From Niastella koreensis GR20-10 (GTDB lineage: Bacteria; Bacteroidota; Bacteroidia; Chitinophagales; Chitinophagaceae): DNA of 64,000 nucleotides. Made by a program: the position numbers and the translations under genes. The stretch covers positions 8,382,744 through 8,446,743 of the forward strand of contig NC_016609.1 of NCBI RefSeq assembly GCF_000246855.1, given 5' to 3'. Numbering within the stretch: position 1 is the stretch's first letter; each line of letters begins with the position of its first letter. Below, in pieces: positions 8,711 through 18,173 of this stretch. The notes beneath the pieces were generated by a model. The model saw nothing but the letters and a program-made list of their open reading frames with translations. It was not told where the DNA came from and did no database searches.

Positions 8711-9991
8711 ATGAAAATGAAGAACCTATCCGCCTTAACAGCGCTGGTGGCTCTGATCGCTACCGGATGTGGCAAAGTAGGAAAATCCTCAAAAGGCCTG
8801 CCCAATGATGGTCAGTTGCATGGTGTATCTGCGGCTGCAAAGTACAATTTGACCAGACCTCCAGGAATGGTTTATGTACCACCAGGGACGTTCCATATGG
8901 GACCCAGCGATGAGGATGTTAACTACGCTTATACTGCCCGTAACAAGCAAATTTCTATTAATGGTTTCTGGATGGACGCAACCGAGATCACAAACAACGA
9001 GTATCGTCAGTTTGTGCAATGGGTTCGCGACTCTATCGGCGCCACCCTGCTTCAGTATGGTAAAGAAGTAGATGGTACTTTCTCAGTTGACTGGAAAAAA
9101 GCGAAAACCATTAAATGGGATGACAAAGCGACTATCGAGAAGATCGATCAGCTGATCCTGTCGCCTGAAAACCGCATTTTCGGCAAAAAGGAGATCGATC
9201 CTTCAAAATTGATATACCATTCAGAAACATTCCAGCTGAAAGAAGCTGCTGAACGTGGAAACGCCGGCAAGCCCCGCTCTCAGTTCATTGTAAAAAGGAA
9301 TGTGCCTATTTATCCAGATACCCTGGTTTGGATTCGTGACTTCTCTTATTCTTACAACGAACCAATGACCAAGCGGTATTTCGTTCACCCGGCCTTCGGC
9401 AACTACCCTGTAGTAGGTGTGAACTGGAAACAGGCCAGCGCATTCTGCGAATGGAGAACTCACTACCTGAATTCTTTCCTCGAGTCTAAGAAAAGACCTA
9501 CCGAATCAGATTTCCGTTTACCAACAGAAGCAGAGTGGGAATATGCTGCCCGTGGCGGTCGTTCTCAATCAATGTTCCCCTGGGGTAACTATTATCTGAG
9601 AAATAAGAAAGGTTGCTTACTGGCCAACTTCAAACCCGGCCGTGGTAACTATCCAGAAGACGGAGCTTTCTATACTGCCCGCGCAGATGCTTACTGGCCA
9701 AACGACTTTGGTTTGTATTGCATGGCCGGTAACGTATCGGAGTGGACTTCTTCTCTGTTCTACGAAGGCGCTTACAACTTCCAACACGATATGAACCCAG
9801 ACATTCGTTTCGATGCCAATGACGATGCACCTCCACGTATGAAACGTAAGGTAATTCGCGGTGGCAGCTGGAAAGATGTAGGATTCTTCCTTCAAACGAG
9901 CACCCGTAGTTATGAATATATGGATACAGCTAAGTCTTACATTGGCTTCCGCTGTGTGATTGATTTACCTGCTATGCAGAAGAAACGTTAA
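8711..9991 (+). CDS. gldK: Gliding motility / T9SS lipoprotein GldK
   Basis: 426 residues from ATG 8711. The signal peptide ends in a lipobox with Cys20 (LIATGC). The mature protein carries a formylglycine-generating-enzyme-like (sulfatase-modifying) fold, with PPGTFHMGPSDED at the front and FRLPTEAEWEYAARGG, MAGNVSEWTSS and VIRGGSWKD toward the end. In Flavobacterium and Porphyromonas, GldK/PorK forms the periplasmic ring of the type IX secretion system together with GldN/PorN at the outer membrane. It is the first gene of gldKLMN and has its own promoter. Gene order and domain content make the identification firm. Confidence 0.95.
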   Translation: MKMKNLSALTALVALIATGCGKVGKSSKGLPNDGQLHGVSAAAKYNLTRPPGMVYVPPGTFHMGPSDEDVNYAYTARNKQISINGFWMDATEITNNEYRQFVQWVRDSIGATLLQYGKEVDGTFSVDWKKAKTIKWDDKATIEKIDQLILSPENRIFGKKEIDPSKLIYHSETFQLKEAAERGNAGKPRSQFIVKRNVPIYPDTLVWIRDFSYSYNEPMTKRYFVHPAFGNYPVVGVNWKQASAFCEWRTHYLNSFLESKKRPTESDFRLPTEAEWEYAARGGRSQSMFPWGNYYLRNKKGCLLANFKPGRGNYPEDGAFYTARADAYWPNDFGLYCMAGNVSEWTSSLFYEGAYNFQHDMNPDIRFDANDDAPPRMKRKVIRGGSWKDVGFFLQTSTRSYEYMDTAKSYIGFRCVIDLPAMQKKR

Positions 9992-10124
9992 AATCTATTT
10001 AAGAGTAAAATTTTTTAACGGCGAATCCGTTTTATTGGAGATTGATTTAACAACAAAATCAAACTGGAATTTTATTCTCTCAACCCTTTGAAAACCCGTT
10101 TTCTAAAAATTAAAATTTAAAGTT

Positions 10125-10895
10125 ATGGCTGGAGTTTCTAAATCTACTGAAAGACTGGTAAACGTAATCGTATGTATGGGTGCTGCTGTAGTTATCTTTG
10201 GTGCCTGGCAAAAAATTACCCACCAGGCGCTTGCTGACTTTTTCTTGACTGCAGGTCTTATTACTGAGGCAGTTATCTTCGTGGTATATGCATTCTTACC
10301 CCCTCCCGGATCAGAAATGCATGCAATTGCTGAAGCATTACCAAAATTAGCCGGTGGCGTTGCTTCTTCAGGCAACCCCGCTATCGCTAAAATGGATGAA
10401 ATGTTCCAGGAAGCTGATATCACACCTGCTAACCTTGCACGTTTAAGCGAAGGTTTCAAAAAATTAGGTTCTACTGTTACTAATATAGCCGACGTATCTG
10501 ATGTAGTTAAAACTACTTCTGACTATACAGCAAAAACTAAAGAAGTAACTGTTGCCCTGGATAAAATGAAAGATGTTTATACTGGCGCTGCTGCTTCAGT
10601 TTCTAGTTTCAACAGTGCTGCTGATGGCACAAAACAGTTCCATGAGCAGGTTCAGGTTCTGACCAAAAATTTAGGTTCTCTGAATGCTATTTACGAACTG
10701 GAGTTACAGGATACAAACAACCACCTGAAAGCTATGAACAGCTTCTACGGTAACCTGGTACAGGCTTCACAAACCATGCAGGGCAGCGTAGATGATGCTA
10801 AGAAAGCTCACGAACAGATCTCTAAACTGGCAGGTAACCTGAGCCACCTGAATACCATTTATGGTAACATGCTCACTGCTATGTCAGGTCGTTAA
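10125..10895 (+). CDS. gldL: Gliding motility / T9SS motor protein GldL
   Basis: 256 residues. Two transmembrane helices near the N-terminus (about residues 11-28 and 36-57, with YAFLPPPGSEM after the second) are followed by a long cytoplasmic, alanine-rich helical domain (GSLNAIYELELQDTNNHLKAM). GldL and GldM form the inner-membrane, proton-motive-force-driven motor of gliding and type IX secretion. The 133-bp gap after gldK has no clear terminator, consistent with one transcription unit. Identification rests on the paired helices, the conserved proline segment after the second helix, and position. Confidence 0.95.
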   Translation: MAGVSKSTERLVNVIVCMGAAVVIFGAWQKITHQALADFFLTAGLITEAVIFVVYAFLPPPGSEMHAIAEALPKLAGGVASSGNPAIAKMDEMFQEADITPANLARLSEGFKKLGSTVTNIADVSDVVKTTSDYTAKTKEVTVALDKMKDVYTGAAASVSSFNSAADGTKQFHEQVQVLTKNLGSLNAIYELELQDTNNHLKAMNSFYGNLVQASQTMQGSVDDAKKAHEQISKLAGNLSHLNTIYGNMLTAMSGR

Positions 10896-10972
10896 TCAGG
10901 TCGGTATCCATATCCGTATCTAATGCAATCAGATTAGTGAACAAAATTGTTTAAACTAGAAAAACCTAAACC

Positions 10973-12562
10973 ATGGCTTTACCTAAAGAGCCGAGGCAGA
11001 AGATGATTAACATGATGTACCTGGTGCTTACAGCTCTGCTGGCACTCAACGTATCATCAGAAATCCTCAATGCCTTCGTTACAGTAAATGGCAGTATTGT
11101 TAAGTCGAATGCAGTAATAGGCGATAAGAACAATCTGACCTACGCATCTTTTGACGCAAAATTAAAAGATGAGCAGACAAAAGCCCAGGCAGAACGTTGG
11201 GCTCCTAAAGCTCAGGATGCTAAAAAATTGTCTGCTGATCTCTATGCTTATATTGAGACATTGAAAGCCGACCTGGAAAAAGCAGCCGGTACACACGAAA
11301 ACCACGTTACCGGTAAACAAGAGATCAATGCTGATAACCTGGATGCTGCTATCCGTTTAATGGATAAAGAAGGAAAAGGTAAAGAGTTATATGCCAAACT
11401 GGGTGAGTTCAAAAAGAACATCCTTGCTGGTGTAAATCCTAACGATCCTACTTTGAGTCCTAAAGAAAAATCGGACATGACAGCGGATCTGGACAAGTTA
11501 CAGAAATCCATTCCCATGGATCTGTCTGTTCCAGCTTCTAAAACCGGTACTAAATATGGTAATGATGTAGATGGCTGGATTCAAAGCTATTTCCACATGA
11601 CGCCGGCTATCGCAGCTTTAACCATTCTGAGCAAATTCCAGAATGATGTAAAGAGCTCTGAAGCTCAGGTTGTTGACTACTACCACTCTAAAATTGGTGA
11701 AGTGAAGCTGGTTTATAATAAATTCCAGGCTATTGCAACATCAAACACTACTTACGCTATGCCTGGCGATCCGGTTGAGATCACTGCTGGTGTAGGCGCT
11801 TTCAGCGACGCTGCAAAACCAAAGATCACTATCAATGGTCAAAACATGCCCCTGACAGCCGATGGAACAGCTATCTTTAAAACTACAGCAAGCGGTACTG
11901 GCGAACACCCGGTTAACGTGGTGATTGAGTACCAAAAACCTGATGGTTCTATTGACCGTGTTACCAAAAGCATCAAGTATACAGTAGGTGTTCCTTCAGG
12001 AGCTTCTATTTTCCTCGAGAAAATGAACGTACTGTACATTGGTGTTGACAACCCGCTCACCGTTTCTGGTGGTAGCGTAGGTGCTGAAAAAACAAGAGTA
12101 AGCTTTGCCGATGGTTCTATCACAAAAACCGGTAACGACCATTACGTTGCTAAGCCCAGCAAACCTGGTATGTCTGAAATCGTTGTAACAGCAGAAGGCA
12201 AAACCTTTAAATTCCCAATGCGTTTAAAATATCTGCCTCCGCCAGCAGCTTTTGTTGGAACAAAGAAAGGCGGAAGTATTGGTGCAGCTGAATTTAAAGC
12301 AATGGGTGCCGTTCTCGCGAAACTGGAAGAAAGTGACTTCATGGCTCCTTTCCAGGTAGTTAGCTACCGTGTAGGTGCTGTAGGTGGCCCCATCCAGCTG
12401 TATCGTGAAGCTACCAACGATGGAAACCGCTGGAGCGGTCAGGCTGCCAGCATCATTACCAGCGCTGGTCCTGGAACAAGGATCTTCATCGACGCAATCA
12501 ATGTTATAGGTCCTGATGGCCGTAAGCGTGAGATCCCAGGCATGCAATTCAGCCTTAAGTAA
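10973..12562 (+). CDS. gldM: Gliding motility / T9SS motor protein GldM
   Basis: 529 residues. The protein begins with the hallmark MALPKEPRQKMINMMYLV and a single transmembrane helix (about residues 15-36), which inserts into the GldL bundle. The periplasmic part has a helical D1 domain and three beta-rich domains. The last (from about FVGTKKGGSIGAAEF) matches the GldM C-terminal domain that contacts the GldK/GldN ring. Length agrees with the family (about 510-530). It starts 77 bp after gldL and is followed 25 bp later by gldN. Confidence 0.95.
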   Translation: MALPKEPRQKMINMMYLVLTALLALNVSSEILNAFVTVNGSIVKSNAVIGDKNNLTYASFDAKLKDEQTKAQAERWAPKAQDAKKLSADLYAYIETLKADLEKAAGTHENHVTGKQEINADNLDAAIRLMDKEGKGKELYAKLGEFKKNILAGVNPNDPTLSPKEKSDMTADLDKLQKSIPMDLSVPASKTGTKYGNDVDGWIQSYFHMTPAIAALTILSKFQNDVKSSEAQVVDYYHSKIGEVKLVYNKFQAIATSNTTYAMPGDPVEITAGVGAFSDAAKPKITINGQNMPLTADGTAIFKTTASGTGEHPVNVVIEYQKPDGSIDRVTKSIKYTVGVPSGASIFLEKMNVLYIGVDNPLTVSGGSVGAEKTRVSFADGSITKTGNDHYVAKPSKPGMSEIVVTAEGKTFKFPMRLKYLPPPAAFVGTKKGGSIGAAEFKAMGAVLAKLEESDFMAPFQVVSYRVGAVGGPIQLYREATNDGNRWSGQAASIITSAGPGTRIFIDAINVIGPDGRKREIPGMQFSLK

Positions 12563-12587
12563 AAAACATTATAAAAACAGGGAACTA

Positions 12588-13622
12588 ATGAAGAACCGTA
12601 TTATAAAACTGTGTTTGTTGCTGACTGTGATGGTATTTACAGCCAACTTCGCAGATGCTCAGGCAAAAAAGCCTAACCGGCCTGCAAAAAAGCGTGCTGG
12701 TGCAGTTAAAAAAAGCACTGTGAAAAGCAAGAACAAGCCTGTTGCTGCTGTAGCGCCACCACCGGTTGACACCGTAAAACCAGCTCCGATTGAAGCGAAG
12801 CTGGACATTCCGCCGATCAAAAAATCGCTGCGTAATGATAACGCTATCGAGCGTAACCTGGTGAAAGACCGGATTCCCTTGGCATACGAACACATCCGGG
12901 AAGATGATGCCGTGTATATGCAGCGGGTTTGGCGTGAGATTGACGTACACGAGAAAATGAACCTGCCTTTCGTATACAAAGCAGAAGGCGACCAGGGTAA
13001 TGAGCGGTTCATTTATATCCTGTTAAATGCAATCAAAAACGACAGTATCACTGCGTTCTCTGCCGATGACGACCGGTTTACCACACCTTTGACTTTCAAG
13101 GATATAGTGAAAGGACTGGTTGGAACACCCAAGCCATTACAGGTTCCTGACCTTAAAAATGACCCTGATGGTTCAAAAGGTCTGATGCGTGATACCGTTA
13201 TCGTTGATGAGTTCAATCCTGACAAGATCGAAAGATTCTGGATCAAGGAAGACTGGGTATTCGACAAGGAATCTTCGCGTATGCAGGTGCGTATCCTCGG
13301 GATCGCCCCGCTGAAGACCATTACCAACGACGATGGCTCTTTCCGCGATGTAACTCCCATCTTCTGGGTTTACTACCCCGATCTGAGACCCATCTTTGCT
13401 AAACACGAGGTGTACAATGGTAAAAACTTTGGCGCCCGTATGAGTTGGGAAGAGTTGTTTGAGAGCCGCATGTTCGCAAGCCGCATCATCAAATCAACTG
13501 TTAACAACCCCAATGATGAGTTCATCAAATCGTACATTAAAGATCCTATCCTGGCGCTGTTAGAAGGCGAAGACATGAAGGAGCGGATATTTAACTACGA
13601 GCAGGACCTTTGGTCATACTAG
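12588..13622 (+). CDS. gldN: Gliding motility / T9SS protein GldN
   Basis: 344 residues from ATG 12588, which gives a clean signal peptide (CLLLTVMVFTANFADAQ); the frame is open 24 codons further up into gldM, but that extension is not a signal sequence. A Lys/Ala/Pro-rich linker (residues about 24-70) is followed by the conserved GldN/PorN domain, including DDAVYMQRVWREIDVHEKMNLPF (17 residues cited in part) and IFWVYYPDLRPIFAKHEVYN. GldN forms a ring with GldK below the outer membrane. Last gene of the cluster, followed by a strong bidirectional terminator. Confidence 0.95.
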   Translation: MKNRIIKLCLLLTVMVFTANFADAQAKKPNRPAKKRAGAVKKSTVKSKNKPVAAVAPPPVDTVKPAPIEAKLDIPPIKKSLRNDNAIERNLVKDRIPLAYEHIREDDAVYMQRVWREIDVHEKMNLPFVYKAEGDQGNERFIYILLNAIKNDSITAFSADDDRFTTPLTFKDIVKGLVGTPKPLQVPDLKNDPDGSKGLMRDTVIVDEFNPDKIERFWIKEDWVFDKESSRMQVRILGIAPLKTITNDDGSFRDVTPIFWVYYPDLRPIFAKHEVYNGKNFGARMSWEELFESRMFASRIIKSTVNNPNDEFIKSYIKDPILALLEGEDMKERIFNYEQDLWSY

Positions 13623-13642
13623 TAAGATTAGACATCATTATA

Positions 13643-13681
13643 ATAAAAAAAGGCATCGTAAATTTACGATGCCTTTTTTTA
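13643..13681 (+). terminator. Terminator after gldN
   Basis: A-run plus AGGCATCGTAAA pairs perfectly with TTTACGATGCCT followed by a T-run, a symmetric, strong intrinsic terminator that ends the gldKLMN transcript. Confidence 0.9.
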
Positions 13682-13840
13682 TTTATTACATTAAGCCATT
13701 GTAGGTCATGCGAAAACCGGAGTCGTTGTATAAACATTATATCAGGAATTTTTTTAAAAATACCCACTATTAGGTATTGTTTTGTTCCGCCTATTCACTA
13801 TTTTTACAATGGTTTTTCATAGGATATTGGATTTTAAAAA

Positions 13841-13880
13841 CGGGGCTGGATGTCTATCCGGGCCCCTTTTTCTTTTTAGG
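13841..13880 (+). terminator. Second plus-strand terminator, 160 bp after the first
   Basis: GGGGCTGGAT (13842-13851) pairs with ATCCG(G)GCCCC around loop GTCT with one bulge, followed by TTTTTCTTTTT. No gene lies between it and the gldN terminator, so either it is a backup or it ends a short RNA from 13690-13840. Confidence 0.6.
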
Positions 13881-13894
13881 GGTATCTATCAATA

Positions 13895-13926
13895 AAAGAG
13901 AAGCCTCCCAATCAATTGGAAGGCTG
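13895..13926 (-). terminator. Terminator of uvrC
   Basis: AGCCTCCCAAT (13902-13912) pairs with ATTGGAAGGCT. On the minus strand the hairpin is followed by a TTCTCTTTT run, placing it correctly beyond the uvrC stop at 13948. Confidence 0.7.
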
Positions 13927-13947
13927 TAATATATAGTTTGTGAATCG

Positions 13948-15771
13948 TCAGTTTACCTCAGCCTCATCAGGTTTATCAAAGTAATTCCTAATCAAGTTAG
14001 CCTTAGATGTTCCTACGGCCGACGTTAGCTCCTCCAGGCTCAGTTCCTTCACCCGTTTAACCGATTTAAATTCTTTCAGTAATTGTTCCGCCGTGTTCTT
14101 ACCAATGCCTTTTATTTGCTCAAGCTCGTTCTTGAAAGTGCCCTGGCTGCGTTTTTTACGGTGAAATGTAATACCAAAACGGTGCACCTCATCACGAATG
14201 GAGCGGATCAGTTTCAAACTATCACTATTGTAAGGCAGCTTCACCGATTCCTTATCGCCCGGGAAAAAGATCTCTTCTTCGTTTTTTGCCAATCCCACCA
14301 GCGTCATTTTGCCCTGCAGGCCCAGTTCGTTTATGCCTTCCAGTGCGGCGCCCAGCTGGCCTTTACCACCATCGATGATCACCAGTTGCGGAAAAGGCTG
14401 CTGTTCCAGTTGTAATCGTTTATACCGCCGCGTAACAGCCTCTTTCATGGTGGCAAAGTCATTGATGCCCTGCACCGTTTTTACATTGAAATGCCGGTAG
14501 TCCTGTTTACTGGGTACACCATCTTTAAAACAAACCATGGCCGATACGGGGTAACTGCCCTGGAAGTTGGAATTATCAAAACATTCAATGTGAACGGGGA
14601 TGGCGGGTAATTGCAGGTCGTGTTGTATTTGTTCCAGCACCCGGTGTTTGGTAGAAGCATCCTTGCCATCGAGCTTCAGCATTTTCCGTTGCCTGATCTC
14701 TTCCTTGAAATAGTTTACGTTCAGCGCGGCCATATCCAGCAGTTTCTTTTTATCACCGGCCTTGGGCACGGTAACCACTATTCCCGGTTCGTCATATTCA
14801 ATTTCAAACGGAACAATGATCTCGGGGCTCAGGCTGTTGAAGGTGGAGCGCAGTTGTGCAATAGCAAACGACAACACTTCTTCAGCAGGTTCATCGAGGT
14901 GGGTTTCCCATTGCGAAGTATGGGTTTGCACAATGGTGCCGTTCTGCATCATCAGGTAGGTTACATAGGCAATATCGCCATCACGCAAAATTGAAAATAC
15001 ATCTGCATTGCCCAGGTGCCTGCTTACGATCACCGAACGGGCGTCGTACTCTTCGAGGTGTTCAATTTTTTTACGTAATATCTGCGCTTTCTCAAATGCA
15101 AGGTTCTCGGCAGCTTCCTTCATCTCTTTTTTATAATGACTGATCACCGGGCCCAGGTTGCCCTTGAGAATATTCCGTAACTGCATTAATCCCTCCCCAT
15201 ATTCTTCTTCGGTTTGATGGCTTTCACAGGGGCCCTTGCAATTGCCCAGGTGGTATTCAAGACAAACCTTGAACTTGCCCTTCCGGATGTTGGCGGGGGT
15301 GAGGTTAAGTTTACAGGTGCGTAGCTGAATATTTGCCTTTACAAAATCGAGCAGCTCCCGCACTTTGGCTACCGAGGTAAAAGGGCCCAGGTATTCGGAA
15401 CCGTCGTTTATTTTACGGCGGGTAAGAAACACGCGGGGAAAGTTCTCTTTTTTGATGACAATGTAGGGATAGGTCTTGTCATCTTTCAGGTTTATGTTAA
15501 AACGCGGCTGAAACTGTTTTATCAGCGAGTTCTCCAGCAGGAAGGCATCTTGCTCACTGGGTACAATGGTGAACTCTATGCGCCTTATACGCTGAACCAG
15601 CTCATGGGTTTTATAGGAGGTGAACGTTTTGGTAAAATAAGAGCTCACCCGTTTACGGAGGTTCTTTGCTTTACCTACGTAAAGCAGGGTATCCCCCGAA
15701 TCGTAATATTTGTAAATACCGGGGTCAACCGGTAATGTTGGTGCAATTTGTTGAAATTCCTGTGCTGTCAT
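13948..15771 (-). CDS. uvrC: Excinuclease ABC subunit C
   Basis: 607 residues from ATG 15771, the normal UvrC length; the frame is open 34 codons upstream into the preceding gene, without family similarity. The order is an N-terminal GIY-YIG nuclease (DPGIYKYYD ... LLYVGKAKNLRKRVSSYF), a small cysteine cluster region, a UVR helix pair (ILRKKIEHLEEYD) that binds UvrB, an RNase H-like nuclease domain (HIECFDNSN, VIIDGGKGQL), and C-terminal helix-hairpin-helix motifs (IKGIGKNTAEQLL). It makes both incisions in nucleotide excision repair. It starts 13 bp after a lipoprotein gene, so the two are probably co-transcribed. Confidence 0.95.
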   Translation of the reverse strand: MTAQEFQQIAPTLPVDPGIYKYYDSGDTLLYVGKAKNLRKRVSSYFTKTFTSYKTHELVQRIRRIEFTIVPSEQDAFLLENSLIKQFQPRFNINLKDDKTYPYIVIKKENFPRVFLTRRKINDGSEYLGPFTSVAKVRELLDFVKANIQLRTCKLNLTPANIRKGKFKVCLEYHLGNCKGPCESHQTEEEYGEGLMQLRNILKGNLGPVISHYKKEMKEAAENLAFEKAQILRKKIEHLEEYDARSVIVSRHLGNADVFSILRDGDIAYVTYLMMQNGTIVQTHTSQWETHLDEPAEEVLSFAIAQLRSTFNSLSPEIIVPFEIEYDEPGIVVTVPKAGDKKKLLDMAALNVNYFKEEIRQRKMLKLDGKDASTKHRVLEQIQHDLQLPAIPVHIECFDNSNFQGSYPVSAMVCFKDGVPSKQDYRHFNVKTVQGINDFATMKEAVTRRYKRLQLEQQPFPQLVIIDGGKGQLGAALEGINELGLQGKMTLVGLAKNEEEIFFPGDKESVKLPYNSDSLKLIRSIRDEVHRFGITFHRKKRSQGTFKNELEQIKGIGKNTAEQLLKEFKSVKRVKELSLEELTSAVGTSKANLIRNYFDKPDEAEVN

Positions 15772-15784
15772 GATTGTTGATTCC

Positions 15785-16393
15785 TTAATCGGCAAAACTC
15801 TGTGGGTCCCAGACCACCTTTTCCATAGAAGTAACAGCCGGCGCGTTCTTTGGTTGGCGAATGGTAAGTACATAAAAGTAATCCATCATCTTCCAGGTAA
15901 GTTTTTGTTCAATGGTGGTGTCGCCGCTGCTGAACGACCTTTCCATGTAAACGCGTTTTACCTGGTCGGTGGCCAGGCTGGGCTGCAGGAATACCATTAC
16001 ATTCCGCAAAGAACCATCGGCGTCTTTTGGCGAATAAATAAAGTTCAGCATTTCAGTGGTTTCATCCATCAGCGAATGCTCGGTAAAATGGTTGTGGAAC
16101 GAAGCGGAATCCAGTTCGGGCAACAGGAACTGGCTGGCCAGTTTATGAAACTCCGCCGGCTGAATGTAGGATGAGTCTTTTTTGCCATTTGTATTCATTT
16201 TTTTAAGAATAGCGCCGGCATAAGTATCCACCTTCGTAATATCATTTTTAATAAGATCTGTTATAGGTAAATAAGTGCCGGAATTCAGTGAATCCTGGGT
16301 GGTTTCAGCATTACCTGCAGGCTGCTGGGGTTTGTGTTTACAGGCTACGGCCAGTAATAACAGGGCCGGAAATAATAGATTTATCCGCTTCAT
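15785..16393 (-). CDS. Predicted lipoprotein of unknown function
   Basis: 202 residues with a lipoprotein signal (MKRINLLFPALLLLAVAC; lipidated Cys18). The mature part has no motif I recognise; it contains several YFY/VWDP aromatic patches near the C-terminus and is rich in Asp/Thr. Likely tethered to the inner face of the outer membrane. It directly precedes uvrC with a 13-bp gap and is therefore probably in one transcript, although a functional link to DNA repair is not evident. The gene is bounded upstream by a long low-complexity inverted repeat. Confidence 0.7.
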   Translation of the reverse strand: MKRINLLFPALLLLAVACKHKPQQPAGNAETTQDSLNSGTYLPITDLIKNDITKVDTYAGAILKKMNTNGKKDSSYIQPAEFHKLASQFLLPELDSASFHNHFTEHSLMDETTEMLNFIYSPKDADGSLRNVMVFLQPSLATDQVKRVYMERSFSSGDTTIEQKLTWKMMDYFYVLTIRQPKNAPAVTSMEKVVWDPQSFAD

Positions 16394-16470
16394 CGGGTAA
16401 AAATATTGAATTCCGCTGTGTGAACGAAAGGGACATTTGAAAAGTAAGGGGAAGGAGAAATAAGAAGTTG

Positions 16471-16612
16471 AAAGTCAGTTGTGAGTAGTCAGTAGTCAGT
16501 AGTCAGTAGTCAGTAGTCAGTTAGCTCGAGATTATTTAGAACTCCGAATATTCGGGAACCCACTCACTACTCACTACTCACTACTCACTACTCACTACTG
16601 ACTACTCACTAG
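16471..16612. repeat. Intergenic inverted repeat of AGTAGTCAGT / ACTCACTACTC units
   Basis: The left arm (about 16480-16522) is a tandem of AGTAGTCAGT-type units; the right arm (about 16560-16611) is a tandem of CACTACTCACTACT units, the near reverse complement. About 38 bases separate them. The arms could form a stem of about 40 bp with regular mismatches. The right-arm unit type recurs at 55258-55306. Confidence 0.8.
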
Positions 16613-18081
16613 CGGATAGTTTTGGTTACGCCTATCTGGATACCATAGTTATACAGATTCTCGCGGATAGGGTATTTCTGAATATAACTTGAGAATAATT
16701 GATAACGCAACTGCGGTCCGATCTTCCATCTCAGATCGCCGGTTTTATAAGAGATAAAGGCTTCCACACTGGTGTTTACATTCCACTTTCTAACCAGTGA
16801 TGGTTCGGTGGCGTATTTGTAATCGGCAGTAAGCAGGTAACTGTTCCGGTTCAGCAAATAAGTTGGCTGAACGGTTCCGCCAATGCCTACATGGATTTTA
16901 TCCTTACCCAGCAGGTTTACTTCCATACCTAAAGGAACCGACAACTGGAAGTACTGGTTGTGCAGGTTTTCTGCTGCATCGCCACCAAAGTTGCGGTAAC
17001 GGGTGTAAGTGGTAAGCTCACCGGTGGCAATACCCCAGTTTGAATTGAGGGCAATGGTGGCCGGTTCAGAATTGGAAGAACTATATGCCTGTATATCGTA
17101 CCGGGTAAAATTGAACAGCAACCCGGTTTTCAGTGTAAAGGTTTTATTGATCGTGTACAGAATGTTTGAACCCACTTCAAAGCCCATGGCCGGTTTATGG
17201 TTCACCAGCTTTTCAGGATCGCCTTCGATAATTGGTGCAAGTGGCAATGTTTTCACATCTGAAGGATAGTTGCTTCCCCGCCAGGTGCGATAGTTCATAG
17301 TGGGCGTAAACGTCAACTGCCAGCCAAGCCGTTTTTGTTTAGGCACGGGTAATTCATATACCGCATTATTGGCGAGCCAGTTCAGGCGTTTATTATCTTC
17401 CTGGGCATTGTGGGTGTTTTCACCCAGTTTAGATCCGTCGATGGCAACAGGATTGGTTAAAGAACTGGCGGCAGGCACCTGGAAAAATTGATTGCTGACT
17501 TCAGGTTCTTCTGCTCCACCCTCTGTGTGCCCGGGTTGCCGGAATTTTTTAACTGGCCTTGAATCCAGATCATATACGGGGGCCTCCTCGTTAAACGCCA
17601 GAACAGGATTGCCCGGAATTGCAGTATTGTTGGTAGTGGCTGTTGTTACCGGTGGTTGCTCCATGTTAATCACCACAGCGGTATTGCCTTCGGAATTATT
17701 ATCAGGATTGAGTACAAAAGTTCTTTGTTTGGCAATGCTGCTTGCAGTACCGGCAGGTTGTTTTGGATTGCCAAAAGGAACTATAACGGCAGGTTTATTA
17801 TCGCCAGATTCGGTAGTAGTTTCGGTTGATTTGGAAAGTGTGGAAGCCGGATTGTTTTTACTAATAGCCTTGTTGCTGGCCGATGGAGTGATAAATTCAA
17901 TGAATGTATAATAACCAACAGCACCCAGAAAGAGAATTAAACTTAACCAATACCATTTTCTGTTTGGGTGTAATGAACGGTGAATGCCTTTCCACACCTT
18001 ATCAGATGGATACATTTTATATTGGTCAGCCTTTTCTTTCAGCAGTTCTTCAATATCCTCATTATAAAAACCTCGATCCAT
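16609..18081 (-). CDS. Membrane-anchored protein with C-terminal beta-barrel domain, partner of ECF sigma factor
   Basis: 490 residues. The N-terminal 40 residues (MDRGFYNEDIEELLKEKADQ...) look like a short cytoplasmic sigma-binding segment. A transmembrane helix follows at about residues 43-63, then a Ser/Thr/Asn/Pro-rich linker (to about 230), then a strand-rich domain (about 260-490) that resembles an outer-membrane beta-barrel repeat (YFQLSVPLGMEVNLLGKDKI). The gene starts 92 bp after an ECF sigma gene on the same strand, an arrangement common in Bacteroidota for regulatory or envelope-stress pairs. Role as an anti-sigma or envelope sensor is inferred from position and topology only. Confidence 0.6.
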   Translation of the reverse strand: MDRGFYNEDIEELLKEKADQYKMYPSDKVWKGIHRSLHPNRKWYWLSLILFLGAVGYYTFIEFITPSASNKAISKNNPASTLSKSTETTTESGDNKPAVIVPFGNPKQPAGTASSIAKQRTFVLNPDNNSEGNTAVVINMEQPPVTTATTNNTAIPGNPVLAFNEEAPVYDLDSRPVKKFRQPGHTEGGAEEPEVSNQFFQVPAASSLTNPVAIDGSKLGENTHNAQEDNKRLNWLANNAVYELPVPKQKRLGWQLTFTPTMNYRTWRGSNYPSDVKTLPLAPIIEGDPEKLVNHKPAMGFEVGSNILYTINKTFTLKTGLLFNFTRYDIQAYSSSNSEPATIALNSNWGIATGELTTYTRYRNFGGDAAENLHNQYFQLSVPLGMEVNLLGKDKIHVGIGGTVQPTYLLNRNSYLLTADYKYATEPSLVRKWNVNTSVEAFISYKTGDLRWKIGPQLRYQLFSSYIQKYPIRENLYNYGIQIGVTKTIR

Positions 18082-18173
18082 ATCAATTAGTGTTTGTACG
18101 GTATGTTTTTCATAGGGTTAGGTCTGTATATCAGTAAAGTGAGATAACATAAATTGAAAACAGATCACCATGT

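Noticed and set aside
16480-16612. Regular short repeats that might suggest a CRISPR array
   Set aside because: The repeated unit is under 12 bases, without unique spacers, and the two arms are reverse complements; no cas genes are present.
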